From Nageia nagi (Eukaryota; Pinophyta): 64,000 bases of DNA. Below, in pieces: positions 23,240 through 33,800 of this stretch. The notes beneath the pieces were generated by a model that was given only the letters and a program-made list of their open reading frames with translations, made no database searches and was not told the origin of the DNA. The stretch covers positions 104,718,001 to 104,782,000 of the forward strand of contig JBITNC010000001.1 of assembly GCA_050084985.1 (NCBI GenBank). Direction: 5' to 3'. The stretch's first letter is position 1, and each line of letters opens with the position of its first letter. Made by a program: the position numbers and the translations under genes.

Positions 23240-24000
23240 ATATGATAACTGGGAAATGAAACATCTTATGGCCTACAACTTACCCTATAGGCTTTGTAGT
23301 TTTTTTATATTTGAAGAGGGGACATATTTGTTATTTCTTTTATTTTGTTAGGATCTACCTCAATCCCTCATCTAGAGATAATGAAACCTAATAATTTCCC
23401 AAATGTTACCCCAAAAACACACTTCTTTTGTTTCAATCAAATTTTATGTTCTAGTAACCTATAAAATATTTTAATGAGCACTTTGGGATCATCCTCTCAT
23501 GTTTTTGATTTAGCCAGCACATAATCCATATAATCTTCTATAATATCATGCATGTAATCATGGAAGATATACATCATGGCTCTTTTATAAGTAGCATCAA
23601 TATTTTTTAATCCAAAAGGCATTGATATATAACAAAATATTCCCCATGGTGTTGTAAATGTGGTTTTATGCTAGTATTCTAATGTTATCTTAATTTGATT
23701 GTACCTTAAAAACCCATACATGAGTGACAACATTTCCTATCCTATGGTAGAATCAACCAAGCTATCTATGTTTGGCAAGGGGAAGTTATTCTTAGGACAT
23801 GGTTTATTTAGATCTCTAAAATTTGTGCATATTCTAATCTTCCTAATGGATTTCTTAACTAGTACCATATTGGAAATCCTATTAGAGTAATCAATTGCGT
23901 GAATAAACTTGACTTCTAAAAGCTTTTGCTACTCCTTTTTCAGCATTAAGGCAATTGTAGGATGTATTTTTGTATTTTTTGTTTAACAATTTTTGCACCT
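23240..24000 (-). pseudogene. Reverse transcriptase, copy 2A (second catalytic Asp lost)
   Basis: On the minus strand near 23,515-23,550 the catalytic box reads IIEDYMDYVLAK, where the family has Y-V/M-D-D-V-L-AK; the second Asp codon GAT has become TAT. Other blocks include LNKPCPKNNFPLPNIDSLVD in broken frame near 23,760-23,830 and TFTTPWGIFCYISMPFGLKN near 23,600-23,660. They match those of copy 2B at 49,104-49,544. Confidence 0.75.
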
Positions 24001-25340
24001 TCTTTTACACCAAGGTTATGCACTACTAAATTAGGATCAAACCCAGGCATATTAGCATATAACCATGCAAATATTTCCTATTTTTCCTTAAGTATTGTAA
24101 TGAATTCTTTTCTCTCATCTTTAGTAAGAGATGTTTCTAATTGAATTATTTTAGGGCTATTAGGTTCATTACTTAGATTAATTTCAAAGGTTTCTTTAAT
24201 TAACATGTGAGATACCTCTTCTAATTGTTTGGGTATCAGAATCTAATTGCTATCATCAGTATTATATTCTTCATCTTTAGCTTCATGTTGATCTTCCAAA
24301 GTAGTATTTATATTCAAGTTTATAGTCTATAATATTATATCTATGTCTTTGAAATCTTGGATTGTAGGTTGTTCATAAATTAATGTAAAACCTATAGTTT
24401 CTTCATCTAATAGAAAGTATGAAGAAGCACTATTTAAAATTTCTAAGCCTATTGTCTTAAACTCATCAAACTCATCATTTCCATACCAATCTAATTTCAT
24501 TTTAGGTATTACATTATCACATATTTTTGTAATCTCTACCATGTTAATTGATATATCAAAGAATAAACCTCCTAAGAATAATGTTTTATATTCCATGTCA
24601 TCTTGGTTTTTCATCCATTTAGGTACTTTAGATAAATTTTCATATGTTGTGGGCTCAAGTTCTAACTCAATTATCTTGAAACTATATACTCCTTGATTTT
24701 TGCTCTTATAGCCTAATCCTATCTTATCACTAGATAATTGATAATGAATGTCAATAATGTATTTAGGTCCTTATTCATATTTTCCTAGACCTTTTTCTTT
24801 CCAATGAAACATATCAAAGTATCTTTGGACAAACATTCTTACATCTAGTGACAAGTATTCTAATGAATCATAAAAAGTACATTCATTAGATTGAGGTGAA
24901 GGAATGATAAGTGGTTCTATAGGACCTTGATATATAAATAGTGTTTGATTAGGTAATTGCCCTAATGGTACTAATTACCCTACCACACAAGGAGACTCTT
25001 TAGGTATTCCTTTTTCTTGAGCTATAGGAATATTAAAAATGATATTAGCAATAGCAAATTCCCCTATTCTATAATTAGTCAATTTTATGGTCTTAGGATA
25101 AATATCTGATGGTTTATCTCATATTATACCATAACTATATATTTTATTTATTATACAAGATGTTTTAGATGATGAAGCTTTATTTACTTCATCTAGCTTT
25201 CATGCTCTTTCTTCCCATGTTTTATTTTCCAAGATTGTAGGTTTTATTTTTAGTTATGAATCCTTATTAATCTTTGGTGTATGAGGTATTTCAAGATTAA
25301 TAAGATCTTTCCCTTTTAAAGAACTTGGAGAAGCACCTTA
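24000..25340 (-). pseudogene. Protease to reverse transcriptase spacer, copy 2A
   Basis: The 95-residue stretch 24,327-24,614 begins MKNQDDMEYKTLFLGGLFFD and contains acidic, low-complexity text (YGNDEFDEFKTIGLEIL, DFKDIDIIL). Copy 2B has a matching spacer at 49,560-50,850. Such acidic spacers between protease and reverse transcriptase occur in plant Tat-like polyproteins. No enzymatic motif is present. Confidence 0.55.
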
Positions 25341-25349
25341 TTTTTTGAT

Positions 25350-25900
25350 GTCTACTATTGATACCTTTTTTAGGAACCATAGGTAGTATAAAATAATGAG
25401 TAGAAGGAAAAGCAGTCTCTCCTAAAATATGTGTATGATTGTAATGGGAGTATGGATTTTCATTGCCAAGTACATATGTACCACCCCATCATGAATGTAT
25501 TTCAATTAATTATGATATGTTTATGGGACACATTGCATGTCTCTAATCCACAATCTTCCTAGAAGTAATTTATATTATGTTATATCTTCTTCAATAACCT
25601 ATTATAATGTTTATATGGTTTTAGATCCTACAGTGATGGGCAACAATATAGATCCCATTTTGAGCACAAAACATCATTGAAGGCTCTAAATTATAAGGAA
25701 GGCACACATATGTGTGAGAAAGGAAGATTTAAGTTCTTATAGGTAGTTGTGGAAATAATATTTATTACAAAACCTTCATATATTAATATTCTTTTAAAAG
25801 CCTTCCCATTTATCTTGGCTATAATATGTAATGGGGGATCTTGTCCTTGCAAATGGTTTGATTACCTAACTTAATGATCATGGAAGGCAATAGTGGGTTA
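25350..25900 (-). pseudogene. Protease region, copy 2A
   Basis: This aligns with the longer open frame 50,853-51,416 of copy 2B. Pieces such as IKGDITQ-like, GRLWIRDMQCVP and the block ending FMILPMVPKKGI can be read in broken minus frames. The likely D-x-G site is in the area of 25,740-25,790 but is not clean. Confidence 0.5.
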
Positions 25901-28700
25901 TTTACTTTTTTTAATATTCCCCATAAAGGACACAAAACTTTTAGAATCATTAATATCTAATTCAATTCTCTACAACAATTGGTTCATAGCTTCTCTATGA
26001 TTTTTAGATTATTGTAACAAATCAAACAAGGACATCTTCACTTGTGAGTTTCTTGACTAATGTTGCAAAGCTCCTTTTACTGAAATCTTAGGAAGTTGAG
26101 ATCTAGGTATATTTAGTTGTATAATACCATCATTTGTTTGATTGTTGGGAATATCATCTTACCTCCCTTGCACCCTTTGAGCTCTTATGGTTATGCTTAC
26201 CATAGTAATAAAAATAGAAGCATCTTGAAACCCTTTATGTGTTACTTGATTTTGGTGTATTTTTATGCTATAGTATTTGCTTTATGTTGAGGAAGAGGAT
26301 TCTGATATATTCCTAGATTTTTATTAGGGATAGTCAAAGGGTTGTCTAACTATAATCTTGATCAATCAAATCTTGAACCTTGTGTTGTAATGTTTACATT
26401 TTCCTATAGTGTGGCCCTTTTGGTGATGATATTGACAATAATCATTCTCATTATACCATTTGCTATCTCTTGCATTTGGTCTTTCAAGCTATATTTTAGG
26501 CAATATAATCATTTGATGGTCCATTAATTTTTTCAAAATATCATACAAAGATTCAATCAAAGGGGTAAACATTCTAGGAGGTGGCCTAGGTTTTTGTTTT
26601 TTCATTTTGTAAAGTGGTTATATTTTGTATAAGGTTTGATTCTCCATATTTAAGATAAGAAACCTTATTAGCAAGCATTAGTTTTTTTTATTATTTAGCC
26701 TAACTTCTATTTCTAACATAATGTTCTTTCTTTTTACCCTTTAATTCTCCATATTGGATCTTAACCTTTTCGATTACAATAGCTTGAGATATTTCTTCCT
26801 CAAATGTCTTGTGTTGTTGAATCAATAAGGTACTAGCTATGGGTCTTAAACAACTTTGACTAATCATTTTCACTAGTTCTTATTATGGTAAAGCTTAAGG
26901 CATGATTGTCAAAATTACCCTCTATTTTGAAATGAAATTTGTAACTATCTCATCCTAAATTGTTACAATCTTGTGAGATAATTTATGGAGGTTTTATCTT
27001 TGATATTAATCCTCAATTCATATGTTGTGATGCTATATTTTGTTAATTTGTTGCACCAATCCGTTGGTTTCCTAGCAAGTATCATAGGAAAGATAAGTAA
27101 CATCAGAGCATCATTGTTGGAAATTACATAACTTGAATATTTAAAATCCCTCCTATGTTATTTAGGGTCCTCCTTTCCATTGAAATATTCAATTTTTTAG
27201 AATCTCAAATTTGAAAGGAATATCAGTGTTAGGAACACTAAGGTGTATGGACTCATTACAAATTATTTCATAAAAGATTTTATGCTTATTTTGTCAGCAT
27301 AACATTTTCTCAATCTCTATTCACCTTTCATCAAAATCATTAGCCGATTGTGTGGGAATAATGAAATTTTTATTATCCCTATTACCTTCTCTTTGTTTGT
27401 TTGTTGAAAACAATTGATAACTTCTTTTGGATATGTTTGATTACCATAATAATTTTCATTATATTATAGAGTAGGCAAGGGTGGTTGATGTGGTAGTAAT
27501 TATCATTACCCTTGTTGATATAAAGGTGTAAGAGTATGATTTTTTTGAACTTTATGTCTAGACCAAGTTAAAAGGGGCCTTGTAGATTTTTGTTGTTCAC
27601 ATAAAACCTCCCTTTTTCTAGGTAAACAATGGTTTTGATTTTCATGATTTTTATAGCCTTAGGGAGTTAAGGATCTTGCTCTAGGTGACAACTTCCTATT
27701 ATCTACTATTTTTGGATTAGGCCTATTTTGCATATAAGTTTGAATCTATTATTTGTAATTTTGTCTTAGAGGTGTTTTCCTTTAGTATGCATGAAACACA
27801 TGTTGTGTTTGCAAACATGGAACTTGTCCTAATCTTCTAGGTTGGTTCATTTTTTGTGGATTTGAACTGTATAAAATTATTTGTTGGTCATTTTGAAGTT
27901 GTTCCTAATTTTGATTTGATACAAACACATATAATGTTATTTTTGCTACCTTATATCTTAAAGGATTAAGATTTTTCCTATGTATTTGTTTAGGGATCTT
28001 GTGACTAGTTCTTAGGGTAGTATAAGTGGTAATAGAATCTACATAACTCATGGTAGAAGAAACATAACTAGTCATAGGGGTAGGTGTATTAGTTTTTATA
28101 ATATAATAAGCATCATTATACACCCTATCATGATTCTTAGTTCAAGTGTGGGAGTATTTGTATATATCAAAAATCTATCATCAAACTCATTCATCCTTCT
28201 AGATATGGTGTAAGGAGTATAATCATCTCATCTTATATAGGATTGGAAAAGACATCCATCCAATAAATAGCACATAACATGATCAAATTTTGGTTTAAAA
28301 GGACCCTTTTACAATATGACATAAGCTAAATGCATTTGTAATAGAGTAGTAGTCCTTAAAATGACTTCTTTCTCATTACCTACTAGTGTCCTTTCTGCTA
28401 GATAAGTTAGGTCTAGGGGAAGACTATGAGCATGAGAAGAATGAGGAATTCTTAATTGAGTTAAACATTATCTTACTTTATTTAAGGTATCTTCTATTTC
28501 TCAAGGAGTTCCTTCTCGATAATTCTCTACTAGATCTACGAGCCCTATGACTAGGTTGTTCCTCTTGATAGATTTGGTCATATAGCTCTTATTGTTGATG
28601 AGCCATTTGAGAATGAGTATTAACCATTCTATTTTGTTGTTATTTTTTAGAACCCTACTCTTTTAAATTCTTTGGTTTTGATTTTTTATTAGGCAAGGAA
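25900..28700 (-). pseudogene. Gag, copy 2A
   Basis: This is the region between protease and leader. It aligns with 51,450-54,130 in copy 2B. Traceable pieces on the minus strand include the capsid-type blocks near 26,850-27,130 (LARLQ-F-DE-VTNFISK, RVILTIMP, KLCKTHSLYL) and a proline/glutamine-rich C-terminal part near 27,430-28,120. The 72-residue stretch at 27,905-28,123 is part of the N-terminal tail. The frame is heavily interrupted. Confidence 0.5.
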
Positions 28701-30300
28701 AAGGCAACATACATTATTCATAGTAATTATATTTTATTTTGGCTTTTATACTTTTTGAGAAAAAGCAAATATATGCACAAACAACCTATTTATAACTCAC
28801 CTTTGCAATGTCATTATCTTGCCTAATTTTATTTAATAAATTGAATTATTTTTTCTTTAATAAATAATGTGAATAATTTATTTTATTTTTTGTTAATTTC
28901 ACTGGATTGGTTTTTTCTATTCAAGTGTTTAAATAAAGGTAGGCTAGAATCCTATAGGTAAACTATGGCAAAGTAACTTGGTATCTAAAATAGTCCCCTT
29001 AGTGCAATGGAGTTCAAGGAATGTTGTTGAATACTAACTTGATATTGGAATCCAAGCATAGCCTCCTTATTTATAGTTTCCCAATGGAAAGTGATGAATT
29101 TTACTCTAGAACCTGGTATTTATCTCCAAGTTTGGCTCTACAACTTATAATGTGGTTGGTGGGTGCACAAGAAATATAGAATCAATGGTTGGTCATCACT
29201 TCCAACTCATTAATGTTTATTTTTTAAAAGGTCTTATGCATATATATTAAAAATAAAAGAACTCATGATAACTATAGCCCAACCCAACATGCAGGTCCTT
29301 CGATTATATTTTATTTAGTGTGACACAAAAAATATTTTAATTAGTGAGATCTTTATCTAACCCATGATGTTCATTTTCCATTTAGTGCAATTCTTTTACC
29401 AAATTTTAATGAAAATTCATTTATTCCTTTCAAGTGCAAAAGTGACTTAGTGAAATTCTTTAACCCCTTTTTGAGTCACATTCCTTAGACCTCCTTTCAA
29501 AGTGGTATGGTAGACAAGAATAGTTTTAATGTGAGATAAAAAAATTTATATGAGATTCTTTAACTTCCATTTGAGTCATAATCTTTCAACCTCCTTACAT
29601 AGTGGTAAGAAAAATAGGAAGGGTTTTAATATGTAATAGATTTCCTTAAATTAGGTTCTTTAACCCCCCTTTGAATTACCATCCTTCAACCTTGTTTCAA
29701 AGTAATAAGGTAGATCATCAAAGAGTATTAATATGGAAGGAAAACTACCCACCTAGTACATTAACCAACTTAATGTGTTTTGAATTTACCTTTACCCTAG
29801 TAAATTTATTTTATGTTTATTTTATTCTTTAAGTAAAAATTCATTCCTCCTTTTGAGTGTTAAAGTGACTTAGTGAAGATTCTTTATCAATTTTAGTGAT
29901 AAAAAGTGAAAAGAGGAAAAAATAGTTCATTTACTCCTTTCCTGTTATACCCATTCTGATCACCTAAGGTCACCTTTCGATGTAAAGGGAGAACATATGT
30001 GGGTATAAAAGAAAGTATTAGGTGATTTTATTTATCATTCCCAAAGCCCTCAAAGATAAACAATTCATATAATTTATTCAAATAAAGCAAATAAATAATG
30101 AATATTCCTTAATCATACATCTACCCTTCCTATATGCAATCTAGGCAAAAGAAATCACAAACAAGGGGTTTCTTTTCCATTTTTCATTTTGTAATGCTTA
30201 TTTTAGTAGCAATTATACAAAAATAGAAGATTAAAAATGAAATATAAATAGTAAGAAATACCCCCTATGCCTCATTTTTCATGTAGCTTGTATGTGAGGG
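28700..30300. other. Family 2 leader region, copy 2A
   Basis: This is the non-coding stretch between primer site and gag. It contains three 100-bp tandem repeats (29,456-29,755) and a part near 28,920-29,100 that matches 54,410-54,560 of copy 2B (a shared GGTCCCCTTAGTGCAA-type block). The end near 29,940-30,030 matches 55,190-55,270. No coding frame is supported. Confidence 0.5.
29456..29755. repeat. 100-bp tandem repeat, three copies, in the family 2 leader
   Basis: The landmark TTCTTTAAC occurs at 29,456, 29,556 and 29,656. Each is followed by a TTGAGTCA-type block, a CTTCAACCTCC-type block, a GTGGTAAGGTAGA-type block and TTTTAATATG. Copy 2B has related units of about 101 bp at 54,790-55,000. 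Confidence 0.8.
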
Positions 30301-30318
30301 CCCTCCTTCTAGCAACAA
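30301..30318 (-). promoter_or_regulatory. Primer binding site of 2A (Asn tRNA type, mutated)
   Basis: The minus strand reads TGTTGCTAGAAGGAGGG just inside the LTR edge. From copy 2B (TGGCACTAGAAGGAGGG) and the plant Asn tRNA 3' end (complement TGGCGCTAGAAGGAGGG, from memory), this is an Asn-type primer site with the second and fourth positions altered. Confidence 0.6.
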
Positions 30319-30320
30319 AA

Positions 30321-31376
30321 TGTTTACTCAAAAATCAACCTTGCAAGCATGTAAAAATAAAAGCTATCACAAGCAATAGAAACTCTTTATTGATCTTTGA
30401 ATAAACCTCAATTTTAATTATATATTGCCTCACAATGGAGGGATTTGGTACAATGTGTAATATAAGCCTCTTGGAGGCCCTTCTTTGTTTATGTCTTCAA
30501 GCTCCATATGTCATTTGATTGAACCTACAATAAGAAGGATTCCAATTACTTCTTCCTTGTTATTCCTTAGCTTATTTACCTTAATCAGTTGCTAGTCTTG
30601 GAATCCTACACATGTACAAACCAAAAACCCATCAAACATACATGTTCATATAGTTTAAAATGTATGGAAGTATAATAAAATACAAGTATGAAAGCATGGA
30701 AAAATGAAATGCATTTACTTATAAAATTTTGAATGTATTTTGGTAGAGTAAGATTGCATTCAATTTTGATCCTCTCTGCTTCATTGTTGAAGGCTTATTT
30801 ATAGATTTTGAAAATTAACAAAGTTTTCATTATTGTGATAAAAATCTAGATGAAAATGCATATACAACCTTATCATTATCCTAATCTAAAGTCGGAAGGT
30901 GTGGGATGATAAGATATCACTCATCCTTTGCTTTATTTCCTAAATACTTTAGTTTTTTCTATTTTAAACTTTTTTAATGTATTTTGGGGTTTCCACCAAT
31001 TGGGTATCAAACATTGATGATAGGACTCGATCTTTAGTGATTGAACAAAATTGCCAATGACTAGGCTTGAGTTATGACTTTATAACCAATTTTCAAAAGG
31101 CCATAACTCACAAATCATACCTTCATTTTCTTCACCATTTAAAGTGTTGGAAAGAGGGTGAAGAGTACATGAATATAATGTAATAAAATCAATAAAATAA
31201 GATCTAAGCATATACTTTTAATGATTTCTAAAACTTCTTTTACATAGTATTAAATCTCAATTTTGAGTTGATTAATGATTGTTTCATGATCTTGCATTTG
31301 ATAGTTGTCCCCTATGATAAGAATCATGATTGATTTGATGTGTCATAAGTGAAAGGTATGTTTTTGGGTGTCTACA
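30321..31376 (-). repeat. 5' LTR of family 2 copy 2A
   Basis: The LTR begins (plus view) TGTTTACTCAAAA after the primer site and ends TGTCTACA at 31,376, where family 1 LTR sequence resumes. The last 550 bp match 38,160-38,704 in the 3' LTR of copy 2B, including the TTATAGATTTTGAAAATTAAC-type and CATTGGCATC-type blocks. Both LTRs end in the same TGTCTACA. No gene inside. Confidence 0.75.
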
Positions 31377-32084
31377 TATTTAATACCTTGGAACCTTTTT
31401 TATTAACTAAAAAATTAGTGCCAACTATTTTTCATACCTAACATAAGGAAATAAAAATAAGTACGATCATTATTCAATTATTTTCACAACCATTAAATAT
31501 CTTGTAACATCAGAAGGTGACCTTAGTCCTTTCTAACTTTTCTTGTTTTAATTTTCAATTTAATTTACTAACAACTATATGTAAAAAGTTGAATTCAAAA
31601 CAAGGGAATATTCCATGCCTTTCCTTTTTGAATTTTAAATTATAAAAATTCATAATAGGAAATCTACCACACATATTACTTGCAATGGTCATCTTAATTT
31701 GTAGGATAATTGTTAATCCATACACATACAAAAACACACATTCATCATGAAAATTGACATTTATGAATAATTATTCTACCATGCAACTACATGATTTACA
31801 ATGGTCATCAAGGTTTATCAAAAAACCAACACTAATCATTTTATCACTCTTACCCTTTTGTTCCTATCACCAATTCACCCTTGGTTCCTTAGGTCTTTTC
31901 CACACATTCCATCTCAGTTTGACTTGTGACTTGTGTCAAAACATATTGAAGCTAGCATCAAACCAACACAAACAAAGCATATCACTATTCAAAAATCATC
32001 ATCACATAGCTTAATTCAAATTAATCTCATTAGGATCCTCAATAGGACTCAAGTTTTAACAGTGCAATTGGGTGGGTTGTTATA
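31377..32084 (-). repeat. Third family 1 LTR, right part, ending the tandem array
   Basis: This matches 9,190-9,680/10,010-10,673 of the middle LTR and 1-153 of the first LTR. It ends GGGTGGGTTGTTATA, the LTR outer edge (minus strand TATAACAACCCACCC). Unlike the other two edges it is not followed by the polypurine tract but by unrelated DNA, so this is the outer boundary of the array. Confidence 0.8.
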
Positions 32085-33800
32085 GTTTTTCCTTAATTTT
32101 CAAGTTTATTTACGCTTGATCTCAAAATTTGAAGCACCTAGAGTCCAAGTCTTGAAAAAGGTCACTTGGATAAAAATGTAGTTCTCATAGTCTAGTTTTT
32201 AAAAATTTAATTTATTCTAATACCCATATGAGATAAATTAATATTTGATAGGCATATTTAAAATCCATTTTTAAAAAATATTATTTCAAAACCATACCCC
32301 ATCATGTTCAGAAAGCATAATTAGACCTAAATTAAAATTTTTTTTTACATCTATTTGGGTAAAGATACCTAAGATACTAAAGATTATGGAGGATATTCTT
32401 TTTATAATTTTTCATGAAAATTTTATTTTTTATTAATTTTTTATTGGCCATGGTTTTTATTTTGAAAATTTCTCGTGTCTTACAAGTATTATTTGATATA
32501 AACTTATCTTTTTAAATTTTTTAAATTTTGAAGAATTATATGTAGATTGTGTACATATATGTTTTTTCTATACTTCTAAAAAAAATAAAAAGTTATTAAA
32601 TAAATACAAAACCCATTGTTTAAAAATACAATTTTAGGACCATACCCCATCGTGTCCAGCAAGCATAATTGGACCTAAATTAAAATATTTTTTTAAATAC
32701 TTTTAGGTAAAGATACTTAAGACACTAAATATTGTGTATGATATGTTTTTTGTAAATTTTTCATGAATATTTTTTTATTATTAATTTTTTGTTGGCCCTA
32801 ATTATCATTTTGAAAAGTGCTCATTTTCAAAAAAACATAATTTGACCTAAACTTATTATTTTTAATTTTTTTTAACTTGTGAAGAATTTTATGTACATTG
32901 TGCATATATATTTTATTTTTCATAATTCTAAAAAAATACAAAAAATATTAAAAAATACAAAAACCTAGGAGTTTCTAATACTTCCTCCAAAATGGGACTC
33001 GTCTTCTTGAACTTATTACCCTAAATGATTAACCAAGGAACATAAACAAATTAATGGTGCCCACAATAGGCTGTAGGTTTACTCAATTGACATGTGGTAA
33101 ACAAATAATAGCCCATTAGGTTAAACCTCCAATGATATATGGAGAAAAAGCACTAGAATAATAACACTATAGAGGGGAAACCACTAATGAAAGTGGATAA
33201 GAACCAAGCAAACTAAATGAGCATAAAAACCTACAACACAAATAAACTTGTAAAACTAGAACCTTGTGCTAACTTAATAACATAGATTTGCAAACTTGGG
33301 TAAAAAAACAACATAGAATTTGATGCAAATGTTTATATTTCTACTTTTTTACACAAAATTTTATATTATGTAGACTAAATTTTGATGTATACATTTTTTG
33401 GACATATAGATGCATGCTATATTTTTTCAATGTGTGTAACTATGGATTGTTTGGGTCTTGGGAGACTAGATTTAGGGGTCATGTAGGACTTACATGACTA
33501 TGTCAATCATCTAAATGACTATCCCAATCATATAGAGGCTAGATGATTAGGTTTACATAGTTTCCCCTAACAAGGATGATTTTGACTCAGCTATATAACC
33601 TAACAATTATGATACATAAACTTAACAAAAAACTAAAATATGAGATGTAGGTAAGAATTAGGATTGAAATAGACATAGATACAACTAACTTAGAAGTAGA
33701 ATAATACATACTGACCAAAAATAACTAACCAAGATGTGAAATTTGTACTAATGAAACTTAGATACAAGTTTCATCCACTATGGACTAAGGTATGAAGTGC
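32085..33800. other. AT-rich non-coding block with a 348-bp tandem duplication
   Basis: This stretch holds the duplication listed separately (32,291-32,960). After that (33,000-33,800) it is weakly structured sequence without a recognisable gene. No similarity to family 1 LTRs continues past 32,084. It is probably part of an older, unrecognised element. Confidence 0.4.
32291..32960. repeat. 348-bp tandem duplication
   Basis: ACCATACCCCATC begins at 32,291 and again at 32,639. Each is followed by GCATAATT-GACCTAAATTAAAA, a GGTAAAGATAC block, TTTTTCATGAA, TTTTTTRTTGGCC, a TTTTGAA block, a GAAGAATT-TATGTA-ATTGTG block and an ATTCTAAAAAAA-type end. The second copy ends near 32,960. Confidence 0.85.

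Larger units (their letters stand above)
16902..31376 (-). mobile_element. Family 2 Tat-like Ty3/gypsy element 2A, nested in the third family 1 LTR
   Basis: This minus-strand element lacks its 3' LTR. Right to left it has a 5' LTR (30,321-31,376), an Asn-tRNA-like primer site, a leader with 100-bp repeats, gag, protease, a spacer, reverse transcriptase, RNase H, a second RNase H, integrase and two more sense ORF remnants. Its left end is truncated at about 16,902 against family 1 LTR sequence. The right end returns to family 1 LTR at the point equivalent to 9,190. About 725 bp of LTR between 8,465 and 9,190 have no counterpart, so one deletion probably removed that stretch together with the 3' LTR of 2A. 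Confidence 0.75.
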
